Below are positions 19,332-30,188 of a stretch of 64,000 nucleotides of DNA, in pieces; position 1 is the first letter of the stretch; each line of letters opens with the position of its first letter. The stretch lies in assembly GCA_963818205.1 (NCBI GenBank), contig CAWFRG010000013.1, positions 62,001-126,000 of the forward strand, given 5' to 3'. The DNA comes from CAVVYV01 sp963818205 (lineage in GTDB: Bacteria; Actinomycetota; Thermoleophilia; Solirubrobacterales; 70-9). Under the pieces are notes generated by a model. It ran no database searches and had not been told where the DNA came from. It saw nothing but the letters and a program-made list of their open reading frames with translations. A program made the translations under genes and the position numbers.

Positions 19332-20680
19332 GCGCCCGCACCCGCGAGCTCTTTGCGCTGATACCCGTCGCCCTGCTGGTCACGGCGGGATTCACCGCGA
19401 TCCTGATCGTCAACTCCGACGAGATCGGCAACCTCAGCGTCCTCTACGGCGCCTATTTCCTCGCCCTCTGCGTCGCCACCCATTTCATCATCCGGGCTCG
19501 GCTTCCCGACGCCGACCCCTTCATCTTTCCCCTGGTGGCGCTGCTGGCCGCCTTCGGCGTGGTCATGCTCTACCGCCTCGACGAGGGACTGGCCCGCGAC
19601 CAGGCCAACTGGTTCGTACTCGGGCTTGCCCTCTTTTCGCTGACGATCATCTTCCTCCGCGACTACGAGGCGCTGGAGCGCTATCGCTACGTGATCGCGC
19701 TTGCCGGAATCGGCCTCCTGATCCTTCCGCGCGTGCCCGGCCTCGGCGAGCAGATCAACGGCGCCTACCTCGGCGTCGACCTCGGGCCGCTCTCCTTCCA
19801 GCCCACCGAGCTGGCGAAGATCTGCATCGTCGTCTTCCTCGCCAGCTACCTGAACGAGCGCCGTGAGGTGCTGGTGGTCGGGGCGCGCAACATCGCCGGC
19901 GTCGTCGTGCCGCCGCTGAAGCACCTCGGGCCGCTGCTGGTGGTCTGGGGCGCGGCGATGTTCATGCTCATCTTCATCCGCGACCTGGGCAGCTCGCTGA
20001 TGTTCTTCGGCGCCTTCCTTGCCGTGATCTACGTGGCCACCGCCCGGATCTCCTTCGTGATCATCGGCCTGGCCATGTTCGTGCTCGGCTCCTGGTTCGT
20101 CGCCAGCACCGTCGGTCATGTCGAGGAGCGCTTCGACATCTGGCTCGATCCCTTCCACAACGCCGGCGACACCGGCTACCAGGTCGCCCAATCGCTCTTC
20201 GCCCAGGCCGACGGCGGGCTCTCCGGCCGCGGCCTCGGCGAGTCGTTGGTCCAGCTCCCAGGGATCGACAGCGAGTGCCGCGCCGACTTCCCGAACTGCG
20301 GGGCGATCCTGCCGGCGCCCCACACGGACTTCATCTACGCGGTGATCGTCGACGAGCTCGGCCTTCTCGGCGGCGGCGCGGTGGTCCTGATCTACGCGCT
20401 GATCGCCGAGCGCGGCTTCAAGACCGCGATCCTCGCCGAGGACGGCTTCTCGAAGCTGCTCGCCACCGGGCTGACGGCGATTCTCGCCCTCCAGGCGTTC
20501 GTGATCATCGGCGGCGTCACCCGGGTGATCCCGCTGACCGGCGTCACCCTGCCCTTCATCAGCTACGGCGGCAGCTCGATCATCGCCAACTTCGTCCTCC
20601 TCGCCCTGCTCCTGCTGATCTCGGACAAGTCGCGCCGCAGGGTGCGGCTCGAGGGTGAGGTCTGGGAGGAGGCGGCGTGA
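19328..20680 (+). CDS. rodA: FtsW/RodA/SpoVE family peptidoglycan glycosyltransferase
   Basis: 450 residues with about twelve membrane segments. SEDS-family hallmarks are visible: GPLSFQPTELAKICIVVFLA, DLGSSLMFFGAFLAVIYVA, the catalytic-loop region APHTDFIYAVIVDELG, and PLTGVTLPFISYGGSSIIANF near the end. SEDS proteins polymerise lipid II glycan and pair with a class B PBP, here the next gene. The TTG start overlaps the pstP stop. Its place between pstP and pbpA supports RodA rather than division-specific FtsW. Confidence 0.93.
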   Translation: MSARTRELFALIPVALLVTAGFTAILIVNSDEIGNLSVLYGAYFLALCVATHFIIRARLPDADPFIFPLVALLAAFGVVMLYRLDEGLARDQANWFVLGLALFSLTIIFLRDYEALERYRYVIALAGIGLLILPRVPGLGEQINGAYLGVDLGPLSFQPTELAKICIVVFLASYLNERREVLVVGARNIAGVVVPPLKHLGPLLVVWGAAMFMLIFIRDLGSSLMFFGAFLAVIYVATARISFVIIGLAMFVLGSWFVASTVGHVEERFDIWLDPFHNAGDTGYQVAQSLFAQADGGLSGRGLGESLVQLPGIDSECRADFPNCGAILPAPHTDFIYAVIVDELGLLGGGAVVLIYALIAERGFKTAILAEDGFSKLLATGLTAILALQAFVIIGGVTRVIPLTGVTLPFISYGGSSIIANFVLLALLLLISDKSRRRVRLEGEVWEEAA

Positions 20681-22122
20681 ACACCCAGATCGTCAAGCTC
20701 TTCGGCTTCATCCTCGTCCTCTACGCGCTGCTCTTCGGTTTCACCTCCTACTGGTCGGTGTTCGACGCCGACAGCCTCGAGGCCAACACCGCCAACAAGC
20801 GCCCCCTGCTGGAGGAGCAGCAGATCGACCGCGGCGACATCCTCGCCAGCGACGGCAGCGTGATCGCGCGCTCCAATCCGGTGGGCAAGGGCAACGATCG
20901 GACCTTCGTCCGCGAATACCCCGAAGGCGACCTCTACGGCAACCCGATCGGCTACAGCTTCGTCCAGACCGGCCGGGTCGGCTTCGAGCTCTCCCACAAC
21001 GACGAGCTGGTCGGCAACAAGACCGAGTTCCTCTCGATCCTCGACGAGCTTCAGGGGCATGCGCAGGAGGGCGACACAGTCCAGTCATCGCTCGACCCCG
21101 ACGCGCAGCGGACCGCGGTCGAGGCGCTGGAGGGACAGCGCGGCTCGGTGGTCGCGATCGTGCCCTCGACCGGGGAGGTCCGGGCAATGGTCAGCGTCCC
21201 CGGGTACGACCCGAACCAGGTGGAGAACCCGCAGGCGTTCCAGCGGCTCAATCAGGACCCCGACGCTCCCCTCTTCAACCGCGCCACCCAGGCCGGCTAC
21301 CAGCCCGGTTCGACGATGAAGGTGGTGACCGCGACCGCGGCGCTCGACAGCGGCGAGTTCAGCCCCGACGACACTGTCAGCGGGAGGTCCCCGAAGGAGA
21401 TCTCCGGGGTCCCGCTGCAAAACGCCGGGGGCGAGCAGTTTGGCGACATCACCCTGACCGAGGCGCTGACCAACTCCGTCAACACGGTTTGGGCGGAGGT
21501 CGGCGAGGAGCTCGGCAAGGACACGATGTACAAGTACATGGATCGCTTCGGCTTCAACGAGAAGCCGAGGCTCGACTACCCGAGCTTCCAGCTCGCCACC
21601 AGCGGCGTCTTCGAGGGGAACAAGCTGCTCACGGCCGACGACTCGATCGACATCGGCCGGGTCGCGATCGGACAGGAGAGGCTGCAACGTGACCCCGCTG
21701 CAGATGGCTGAGGTGGCGGCCGCCGTCGCCAACGACGGGGAGCTGATGGAGCCGCGGCTGTGGTCAAAGGTAATCGACACCGACGGCCGCGAGCAGAACC
21801 TCGACCCCGACCGCCAGAGCCGGGTGATGAGCGAGGACACCGCCAACACCCTGACCGAGATGATGACCGACGTCGTCAACGAGGGAACGGGTGGAGCAGC
21901 GGCGCTGGCCAGCGATCAGGTCGCCGGCAAGACGGGTACCGCGGAGATCGACATCCAGCGGGGGATCAACCAGGCCTGGTTCATCGGCTTCGCCCCCGCC
22001 GACGATCCGCAGATCGCGGTCGCCGCGACGGTGGAGCGGACGACCGGGTTCGGCGGTGAGGTGGCGGCGCCGATCGCCCAGCAGGTGATGGAGGTTCTCC
22101 TCGGCAAGCGGGAATCAGCGCT
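20677..22122 (+). CDS. pbpA: class B penicillin-binding protein (PbpA-like), frameshifted
   Basis: GTG start overlapping the rodA stop. A membrane anchor (about 7-27) leads to a transpeptidase domain with the active-site serine in PGSTMKV, SVN in TNSVNTVW, and KTG in VAGKTGTAE. It cross-links peptidoglycan with its SEDS partner. The frame breaks at about 21688: the first frame ends at 21711, while the second resumes with VTPLQMAEVAAAVANDG, indicating one extra base at CAACGTG. The second frame has no stop before pknB and runs into it, although TGATG at 22122-22126 looks like a normal stop-start overlap in another frame. Sequence error is the simplest explanation for both. Confidence 0.85.
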
Positions 22123-22123
22123 G

Positions 22124-23953
22124 ATGGCCGCGGCTCGCAAGGGCACGGTCGTCGACCAGCGCTACCAGCTGAAGGAGAAGATCGGCAGCGGCGGGATGGC
22201 CGACGTCTGGCTGGCCGCCGACAGGGATCTCGACCGCGACGTCGCGGTGAAGATCCTCCACGACCGCTTCGCCCAGGACAAGGAGTTCGTCGAGCGCTTC
22301 CGACGCGAGGCCCAGTCCGCCGCCGGCCTCCAGCACCCCAACGTGGTCAGCATCTACGACCGCGGCGAGTTCGGCGACACCTACTTCATCGCGATGGAGT
22401 ACGTCGACGGCCCCCAGCTGAAGGACCTGGTCAAGGGCGGGATGAGCACCAAGGAAGCGATCGACTTCACCCGCCAGATCCTCAACGCCGCCCGCTTCGC
22501 CCACCGCAAGGGGATCGTCCACCGCGACCTGAAGCCGCAGAACGTGCTGATCGACGACGAGGGCCGCGCCCGGGTCGCCGACTTCGGGATCGCTCGCGGC
22601 GAGAGCTCCGACATCACTGCCACCGGCTCGGTGATGGGGACCGCCCAGTACCTCTCTCCGGAGCAGGCGCAGGGCAAGCCGACCACCCCCCGCTCGGACA
22701 TCTACTCGATCGGGGTGATCCTCTACGAGGCGCTCACCGGCCGCGTCCCCTTCCAGGGTGACAGCGCCGTCGCCGTCGCCCTCAAACAGGTCTCCGAGAC
22801 CCCGCGCCGGCCGAGCGCGATCAACCCGGACGTCCCGCCGGCGCTGGACGCGGTGGTGATGCGCGCCCTGGCGAAGGATCCCGAGGCGCGGTTCAGGGAC
22901 GCAGACGCGTTCCTGAAGGCCCTCGACGCGGCCGAGAGGGCCCCGGATCAGCCCCGCCCCGAGGACACCGCCGCCTTCGCCGCGGTCTCGCCCGAAGGCG
23001 AGCAGACCGACCTCCGCGAGCCAGAGCCGGAGGGGTACGAGGACTACGAGGAGCGGCGCGGCCGCGGCCGCGGCCGCTGGATCCTGATCGCCCTGCTGGT
23101 GGCGGCGGTCGCGGGGCTGGTCGCCTTCGCCCTCACCCGGCCCGACCAGGTCGCGGTGCCCAACGTGATCAGCCAGGAGGTCGGCACCGCCACCCAGCTG
23201 CTCGAGGACAGGGGGTTCGACGCCGACATCAAGCCGGTGCCGAGCGCCGCTCCCCGCGACACGGTCATCGAGCAAGACCCGATCCCGGGCGAGAAGGTCG
23301 ACGAGGGCTCGACCGTGGTCCTGACGATCAGCGCCGGCCCCGCATCGGTGGCAATCCCCGACGTCCAGGGGCTCTCCGAGGCCGACGCCACCAAGCGCCT
23401 CCAGGACGTCGGGCTGCTGGTCGACCCGGAGTTCAACTTCTCCGACACGATTCCGGAGGGTCGCGTGATCGGCACCGATCCTGGTCCGGGGATCAGGGTC
23501 GACACCGGCCAGACCGTGAAGCTGATCGTCTCCCGGGGCTCGAACAAGGTCGAGGTGCCCTCGGTGATCGGGCTCCAGGACGACCAGGCGCTGGCCCGGC
23601 TGCAGAGCGCCGATCTCGCGGGGACGGTGATCCAGCGCGACTCCGACGAGCCCGCCGGCAAGGTGGTCGCCCAGAGCCCGACCGCGGGGACGCTGGTGAA
23701 GGCCGGCTCACCGGTGACGATCTTCGTCTCCAGCGGTGCGATCTCGGTGCCCAACGTGCTCGGCCAGGATCGCGCCAGGGCCGTGACTGCGCTGAAGCGC
23801 GCGGGCTTCGTGGTGGCGATCAACGAGCAGCCGACCACCGACGTGGCGCAGAGCAACCGGGTCCTCAACCAGTTCCCGCCCGCGGGGTCGCGCGCCCAGC
23901 GCGGCGACACGGTGACGCTCTCGGTCGGCGTCGTGGAACCGACGACTCCCTGA
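22124..23953 (+). CDS. pknB: Ser/Thr protein kinase PknB with four PASTA domains
   Basis: 609 residues from the ATG at 22124. Kinase domain: GSGGMADVWLA, VAVKIL, HRDLKPQNVLI, DFGIARG, YLSPEQ. A juxtamembrane acidic segment and Arg-rich stretch precede the membrane helix (ILIALLVAAVAGLVAFAL). Four extracytoplasmic PASTA repeats start at VPNVISQ, IPDVQGL, VPSVIGL and VPNVLGQ. PASTA domains bind muropeptides or lipid II and the kinase controls cell-wall synthesis and division. The stop overlaps the ddl start (TGATG). In this sequence the frame is continuous with the upstream PBP. Confidence 0.93.
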   Translation: MAAARKGTVVDQRYQLKEKIGSGGMADVWLAADRDLDRDVAVKILHDRFAQDKEFVERFRREAQSAAGLQHPNVVSIYDRGEFGDTYFIAMEYVDGPQLKDLVKGGMSTKEAIDFTRQILNAARFAHRKGIVHRDLKPQNVLIDDEGRARVADFGIARGESSDITATGSVMGTAQYLSPEQAQGKPTTPRSDIYSIGVILYEALTGRVPFQGDSAVAVALKQVSETPRRPSAINPDVPPALDAVVMRALAKDPEARFRDADAFLKALDAAERAPDQPRPEDTAAFAAVSPEGEQTDLREPEPEGYEDYEERRGRGRGRWILIALLVAAVAGLVAFALTRPDQVAVPNVISQEVGTATQLLEDRGFDADIKPVPSAAPRDTVIEQDPIPGEKVDEGSTVVLTISAGPASVAIPDVQGLSEADATKRLQDVGLLVDPEFNFSDTIPEGRVIGTDPGPGIRVDTGQTVKLIVSRGSNKVEVPSVIGLQDDQALARLQSADLAGTVIQRDSDEPAGKVVAQSPTAGTLVKAGSPVTIFVSSGAISVPNVLGQDRARAVTALKRAGFVVAINEQPTTDVAQSNRVLNQFPPAGSRAQRGDTVTLSVGVVEPTTP

Positions 23954-24918
23954 TGAAGATCGCGGTCCTCCGCGGCGGGCGCTCGAGCGAGCACGAGATC
24001 TCGCTGCAGTCCGGGAGCTCGGTCGCCGCGGGCCTGCGGGAGGCGGGCCACGAGGTGATCGAGGTGACGATCGAGCGCGACGGCCGCTGGCTGGTTGCAG
24101 GGGAGGAGCTCAGCTTGGTCCCCGCCCAGGGCCTGCTCGGCGCTGACGCCGCCTTCCCCGTCCTGCACGGGCCGGGGGGCGAGGACGGCAGCGTCCAGGG
24201 CCTGCTCGAGTGCCTGGATGTCCCCTACGTCGGCTCTGACGTCGAGTCCTCGGCGCTCTGCCTCGACAAGCTGGTCTTCAAGCGGCTGCTGGGCGCCACC
24301 GGGATCCCACAGGTGGATTTCTGCGAGGCGGGCGAGGACGGCTGGCGGGAGCGGGCCGCTTCCTTCGGCGAGCCTGTCTGGGTGAAGCCAGCCCGGCTCG
24401 GCTCCAGCGTCGGGATCGCGCCCGCCTCCGGGCCGGACGAGCTGGAGCGCGCAGTCGAGGATGCCCGGCGGCACGATCCCAAGGTGATCGTCGAGGCGCC
24501 GGCGCCCGGCAAGGAGGTCGAGTGCTCGCTGCTCGGCAACGCCGACCCGGAAGTGTCGCCGCCGGGCGAGATCGTCATCCGGGCGTCCGATTGGTACGAC
24601 TACGAGGCGAAATACGCCGAGGGCGGGATGGAGCTACGGATTCCCGCCGAGATCTCCGAATCCGCAACGCAGCGATTGCGGGACCTGGCGCGCTCGGTGT
24701 TCACTCTCTGTGGCTGCAGCGGCCTGGCGCGCTGCGACTTCTTCGTCGATGGCGAGACGGTCCTGGTCAACGAGCTCAACACGATTCCCGGCTTCACCGA
24801 GACCAGCGTCTACGGCAAGCTCTGGGAGGCGGAGGGGATCTCCTATTCCGAGCTCTGCGACCGCCTCGTCCAGCTGGCGCTTGAGCGGTATGAAACAGCC
24901 CGCTCGTACGAGTTCTGA
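23953..24918 (+). CDS. ddl: D-alanine--D-alanine ligase
   Basis: 321 residues. The N-terminal LRGGRSSEHEISLQSG and the central FPVLHGPGGEDGSVQGLLE are Ddl signatures. The ATP-grasp part has VWVKPARLGSSVGI, and the end has LVNELNTIPGFTETSVYGKLWEAEG. It joins two D-alanines for the peptidoglycan stem peptide. The ATG overlaps the pknB stop, so it appears to be the last gene of the kinase and cell-wall operon. It is followed by a REP-like repeat before a convergent kinase gene. Confidence 0.94.
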   Translation: MKIAVLRGGRSSEHEISLQSGSSVAAGLREAGHEVIEVTIERDGRWLVAGEELSLVPAQGLLGADAAFPVLHGPGGEDGSVQGLLECLDVPYVGSDVESSALCLDKLVFKRLLGATGIPQVDFCEAGEDGWRERAASFGEPVWVKPARLGSSVGIAPASGPDELERAVEDARRHDPKVIVEAPAPGKEVECSLLGNADPEVSPPGEIVIRASDWYDYEAKYAEGGMELRIPAEISESATQRLRDLARSVFTLCGCSGLARCDFFVDGETVLVNELNTIPGFTETSVYGKLWEAEGISYSELCDRLVQLALERYETARSYEF

Positions 24919-24940
24919 GTCAGGTCGGGGCGCAACCCAG

Positions 24941-24989
24941 GATAAACGGATCGCTCCTCCGCTTCGCCTGCGGAGCCGCCCTCGCATCC
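24941..24989 (-). repeat. REP-like palindromic repeat, copy B
   Basis: The reverse complement begins GGATGCGAGGGCGGCTCCGC and ends GGAGCGATCCGTTTATC, matching copy A at 14994-15042 at about 45 of 49 positions. It lies between the convergent ddl and kinase genes, where a hairpin could protect or terminate transcripts. Confidence 0.85.
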
Positions 24990-25014
24990 AGACGCGATTG
25001 TCGTGCGTCGCCAT

Positions 25015-26511
25015 CTAGCTCAGCAGGCCGTCGCTGATCTCCATCTTGAACTCCCCGGTCTCGTCGCGGACCGGCTTCGTGATCCAGATCAGGAACGACT
25101 CCGCCGGCTCACGGGGCAGGGGGACGGTCTGCTTTGTTGATCCATCGCTGATCCTGGCCACCGGTGTGCCCCAGCCGGAGAGATCGTCCGGCGGCGCCCG
25201 CTCCGTCTGGTAGATCTCGGCCTCCCAGCCGGAGACCGGGCTGCGGATCTCCATCGACTTGGCGGTGACGGTTTCGCCGGCGTCGATCGCCAGTCCGACG
25301 CCGTTCTTGAAGCCGCCGAAGTCCTCGGTCACGTAGTGCTCGGTCTCCCACGAGGTTCCGGTGGGGTTGCCGTCGATCGCGAGGTTCTGGCTCTCCGTCT
25401 CGCTGCCATCGCCATCGGGGTCGAACTCGCTCGCTCCGTTGGACGGCAGCTTGATCTCGGTGGCGCCGTCGGTCCCCTCTTCGCCGAGGTTGTTCAGCTC
25501 GCTGCCGCCGAAGATCAACGCCGCGGCGATCAAGGCAACCCCGACCACGCCCATCGCGATCCCTGAGACCGGCACGCGGCGGCGGGCGAGCTTGCGCTGA
25601 GAGGGAGGGACGGAGTCGAGCACGCTGGTGGCCTCTCCGCTGGTGCCGCCACGACGCGCCGCCTCGACCTCGAGGGTGGCTTCGAGGTCGCGGACCATCT
25701 CCGCCACCGAGCCGTAACGGTCGCGGGGGTCCTTGGTGGTCGCCCGGTCGATCACCAGCGCCAGGGCGGCGGAGACGTCGGGCCGCTTCACCTGGACGTC
25801 CGGCATCGGCTCATTGACGTGCTTCATCGCCACCCCGACCTGGGTCTCGGCCTCGAAGGGGACGTCCCCGGTGAGCATCTCGTAGAGGACGACGCCGAGC
25901 GAGTAAACGTCGGAGCGCTCGTCGACGTCCTCGCCCATCGCCTGCTCGGGGGAGACGTAGTCCGTCGTTCCAAGTACCCGCCCGGTGGCGGTCAGCCCCT
26001 TCGACTCCATCGAGCGGGCGATCCCGAAGTCGGTCACCTTCGCCCTGCCGTCGGTGTCGATGAGGACGTTCTGCGGCTTCACGTCGCGGTGAACGAGCTT
26101 GCGGGCATGCGCCGCGGTAAGGCCGCGGCCGATCTCGATCGCGTAAGCGACTGCCTCGTCCACCGCCAGGCCATCCTCGGCCTCGATCCGGTGCTTCAGC
26201 GTCTCGCCCTCGATGTACTCGAAGACGATGTAGGGGCGCCCCTGGTCCTCGCCGGCGTCGATCACTCCGACCAGGTTCGGGTGGGAGAGCCGCGCCGCGG
26301 CCCGCGCCTCTCGCCGGAAGCGCTCGAGCTGGGCGGCGTCGTCGGAGATCTCCTGGTGCAGCAGCTTCAGCGCCACCGGCCGGTCGAGCACCTCGTCCTG
26401 CGCGAGGTACACGGTCGACATGCCGCCGGAGCCGAGCTTCGACTCGAGCCGGTAGCGACCCGAGAGAACGGTGACGCTCACCAACGCACCCTCTTTCGGG
26501 AGATTTGACAT
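25015..26511 (-). CDS. Ser/Thr protein kinase with one membrane helix and extracellular beta domain
   Basis: 498 residues. Complete kinase domain (about 15-280): GSGGMSTVYLA, VALKLL, HRDVKPQNVLI, DFGIARS, YVSPEQ. After an Arg-rich stretch and a membrane helix (about 325-345, GIAMGVVGVALIAAALIFGG) come acidic residues. The C-terminal domain (about 385-498) starts QNLAIDGNPTGTSWETEHY and is F5/8-type-C-like, as found on actinobacterial MviN and some kinases. No PASTA repeats. The signal it senses is unknown. An alternative start is the GTG ten codons in. It is the third kinase in 12 kb. Confidence 0.87.
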   Translation of the reverse strand: MSNLPKEGALVSVTVLSGRYRLESKLGSGGMSTVYLAQDEVLDRPVALKLLHQEISDDAAQLERFRREARAAARLSHPNLVGVIDAGEDQGRPYIVFEYIEGETLKHRIEAEDGLAVDEAVAYAIEIGRGLTAAHARKLVHRDVKPQNVLIDTDGRAKVTDFGIARSMESKGLTATGRVLGTTDYVSPEQAMGEDVDERSDVYSLGVVLYEMLTGDVPFEAETQVGVAMKHVNEPMPDVQVKRPDVSAALALVIDRATTKDPRDRYGSVAEMVRDLEATLEVEAARRGGTSGEATSVLDSVPPSQRKLARRRVPVSGIAMGVVGVALIAAALIFGGSELNNLGEEGTDGATEIKLPSNGASEFDPDGDGSETESQNLAIDGNPTGTSWETEHYVTEDFGGFKNGVGLAIDAGETVTAKSMEIRSPVSGWEAEIYQTERAPPDDLSGWGTPVARISDGSTKQTVPLPREPAESFLIWITKPVRDETGEFKMEISDGLLS

Positions 26512-26565
26512 CTCTCGCTATTTTCGAACGGACGTCTCAATCGTCTGAGAGCTTTCACCCCAATC

Positions 26566-27447
26566 ATGCCTGCACAGGTCCGGTTCTACTCCGATCCCGC
26601 TTGCGGTTGGTCGTGGGCTGCCGAGCCTGCGCTGCGCCGGCTGCTCTGGGAGTTCGAGGGTGAGCTCGAGTTCGTCTGGGTGATGGGCGGCCTCGCGCGC
26701 CGCTATGGCCGCGGCTACCGCGACGATGAGGGACGGATCGGCGAGGGGCCCGACTGCTTCGCCGACCTGATCTCGCACTGGCTCGACGTCGCCGCGGCGA
26801 GCGAGATGCCGATGGACCCGCGGATCTGGACCGAGGCCCCGCTGAGCTCGACCTACCCGGCCTGCCAGGCGGTGAAGGCTGCCGCGGAGCAGGGATGGGA
26901 GGCCTGCTACCGCTACCTGCGCCGGCTCCGCGAGGGGATCATGTTCGAGCGCCGGAAGCTCGACCACCCGGAGGCGCTGCTGGCGGCGGCCGGGCCGGCG
27001 CGCCTCGACCGCCGCCGGTTCGAGATCGACCTCTTCTCGGAGGCGATCACCGAGGCCTTCGCCGCCGACCTCGACGAGGTCCGCAACCCGCTGCCGGAGG
27101 CGCGGGAGGCAGGCGCGGTGCGCCGCACGGAGGGGAAGGAGCGGATCGGCTTCCCATCGGCGCTCTTCATCGGCGAGGACGGGTCCCGGCATGGCGTCTG
27201 GGGGGTGGCGCGCTCATTTCCCGCTCTCCGTGAGGCCGCGCTCGCCGCGGGGGCAAAGCCGGTGAACGAGGGCGAGCTTCAGCCGCTGGATGCGATTCGC
27301 CGCTTTGGCCGTTGCGCCACCCGCGAGCTCGAGGTTCTCTGCGACCGGGCTCGTCCAGTGGTGGAGGCGGAGCTCTGGACCCTGGCGCGCGACTGGAAGC
27401 TGAAGCCGGTGGCGGCGCTCACCGGGACCCTCTGGGAACCGGCCTAG
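26566..27447 (+). CDS. DsbA/FrnE-like thioredoxin-fold protein
   Basis: 293 residues without a signal peptide. The N-terminus QVRFYSDPACGWSWAAEPALRRL matches DsbA-family cytosolic proteins (FrnE/YjbH type), but the active-site motif is CGWS with one cysteine, so it is not a standard CXXC oxidoreductase. A helical insertion follows, and a thioredoxin-fold return segment reads IGFPSALFIGEDGSRHGVWG. Possible roles are glutathione-linked chemistry or a ClpXP-adaptor-like function; the sequence does not decide. It is divergent from the kinase at 25015 and 11 bases upstream of a glycosyltransferase gene. Confidence 0.72.
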   Translation: MPAQVRFYSDPACGWSWAAEPALRRLLWEFEGELEFVWVMGGLARRYGRGYRDDEGRIGEGPDCFADLISHWLDVAAASEMPMDPRIWTEAPLSSTYPACQAVKAAAEQGWEACYRYLRRLREGIMFERRKLDHPEALLAAAGPARLDRRRFEIDLFSEAITEAFAADLDEVRNPLPEAREAGAVRRTEGKERIGFPSALFIGEDGSRHGVWGVARSFPALREAALAAGAKPVNEGELQPLDAIRRFGRCATRELEVLCDRARPVVEAELWTLARDWKLKPVAALTGTLWEPA

Positions 27448-27458
27448 AGTCCGGCCGC

Positions 27459-28486
27459 ATGCGGATCCTGCTCGTCACCCAGATGTGGCCCAGCGAGGCG
27501 AACCCCGACCTCGGCAGCTTCCTGGTGCCGCTCACCCTGGAGCTCGAGCATCTGGGTCACGAGGTCGAGGTCGCCTCGATCAGCCGCCGGGGCGGACCGC
27601 CGACCAAGTACGCCCGGCTCACCGCCGAGGCGAGGGCGGCCGCCCGGCGCACCGATCCCGACGTCGTCTTTGCCCACTTCCTCTTTCCGGCCGGCGCCGC
27701 CGGGGCGGTGGCGGCAAGGGCCGCTGGGGCGCCGCTGGTGGTGATGGCCCATGGCCAGGACGTCGCCAACCTGGGCCGGATTCCCGGGGTCACCCGGGCC
27801 ACCCGCTGGGTGCTGGGGCGCGCCGCCGGCGTGATCGCCAACTCGCGCTGGCTCGCGGATCGGCTCACCGAGAAGATCCCGGCGGCGGCGGAGAAGATCG
27901 AGGTGGCCGACTGCGGGGTCGACCTCGAGGCGTTTTCGCCCCAGCCCGCCGAGCCGGCCCGCCGCCAGCTCGACTGGGACGGCGAGGGCCCAGCCCTCCT
28001 CTGCGTCGGCTCCCTGATCGAGCGCAAGAACGTCGTCCGCCTCGCGGACGCCTTCGAGCGTCTCGGCCGTGGCCGCCTCGCCTTCGTCGGCGACGGGCCC
28101 CTGCGAGGCGAGCTCGAGGGCCGTGCCGGGGTCCGGATTATTGGCCGCATCCCTCAGGCGGAGGTTCCGCGCTGGATCGCCGCCTGCGACGTCCTCTGCC
28201 AGCCCTCGCTGGTCGAGCCCTTCGGCCAGGCGGCCCTGGAGGGGATGGCGATGGAGCGAAGCGTCCTCGCCACCGCCGTCGGCGGCCCGCCCGAGTTCGT
28301 CCCCCCGAGGCCGGGGTGCTGGTCGACCCCACCGACACCGGCGGGATCGCGGCGGCGCTGGAGCTGGCGACGACGCTGCCGTCGCCGAACCCGGCCGCGC
28401 GGGCCGCCGCCGCCGAGCACGAGGTCGGCCGCCAGGCGGTCCGGATGGCCGCGGTGCTCGAGCGGGCCGTCACTGAGCAGAGCTAG
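27459..28486 (+). CDS. glycosyltransferase family 4, frameshifted near the 3' end
   Basis: About 341 residues when both frames are joined. GT-B fold: MRILLVTQMWPSEANPDLGSF at the start, HGQDVANLGR, then the acceptor-donor linker VGSLIERKNVVRLADAF and the donor-site motif EPFGQAALEGMA. The first frame loses similarity after PPEFVPP at about 28304. The tail VLVDPTDTGGIAAALELA continues in another frame to the stop at 28486. One C missing from a C-run explains this. Sugar substrate unknown. The ATG follows the DsbA-like gene by 11 bases. Confidence 0.82.
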
Positions 28487-28581
28487 CCGCTAGCCGGCCC
28501 TCTCTGCACCACCGATGAGAATTGCGGCACGAGAGTCATACGGACCACGAAAGAATGAGGCGCCAACCGAGGAGGACCGTG

Positions 28582-29137
28582 ATGAGGAAGCTGATCTACT
28601 CATGAGCGTGTCGCTCGACGGGTTCATCGCTGGGCCTGACGGAGACATCGACTGGTCGCCGCCGGACGAGGAGCTGCATCGGTTCCATAACGAGCACCAG
28701 CGGGAGACGGGTGCGGATCTCTATGGACGGCGGCTCTACGAGGTGATGCGCTACTGGGAGACGGCCGAAGAGCAACCGTCGGCCCCGGACTATGAGCTCG
28801 AGTTCGCCCGCGCCTGGAAGGAGACGCCGAAGATCGTCTTCTCGAAACCCTCGAGCAGGTCGAGGGCAATGCCCGGCTGGTCAGGGACAACGCCGCCGAA
28901 GAGGTCGCCAGGCTGAAGGAGGAACCGGGAGGGGACCTGGCCGTCGGCGGCGCCGGCCTGGCCTCCACCTTCATCAAGCTCGGCCTCGTCGACGAGTACC
29001 GGCTCTTCGTCAGTCCGGTCGTATTGGGCGGGGGCACGCCCTACTTCCCGGCCCTGGACGAGAGGATCAACCTGGAGCTGGTCGAGACCCGGACGTTCGG
29101 CTCTCGCGTCGTTTACCTGCGCTACCGGCGCCTGTAA
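28582..29137 (+). CDS. dihydrofolate reductase-like (RibD C-terminal domain) protein, two frameshifts
   Basis: GGAGG lies seven bases before the ATG at 28582. The reassembled protein reads MRKLIYS, then MSVSLDGFIAGPDGDIDW, LYGRRLYEVM, then EQVEGNARLVRDNAAEEV and LVDEYRLFVSPVVLGGG. This is the RibD_C/DHFR-like family of about 185 residues, NADPH-dependent reductases of mostly unknown substrate. The frame breaks at about 28602 (TGA in CATGAGCG) and about 28848 (GAAACCC), each needing one added base. A second family member lies at 53462. Sequence error is more likely than decay because all conserved blocks remain. Confidence 0.75.
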
Positions 29138-29190
29138 GCCCGCAGGGCTCGACTTCGGTCGTGGCGGTTGAGCCCGAGCGCCCCCGATGC

Positions 29191-30188
<998 letters not shown>

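Noticed and set aside
28582..28916. Programmed frameshifting in the RibD-C reductase
   Set aside because: There is no slippery heptamer plus pseudoknot arrangement, two shifts would be needed, and similar breaks occur in many unrelated genes nearby, so sequence error is simpler.
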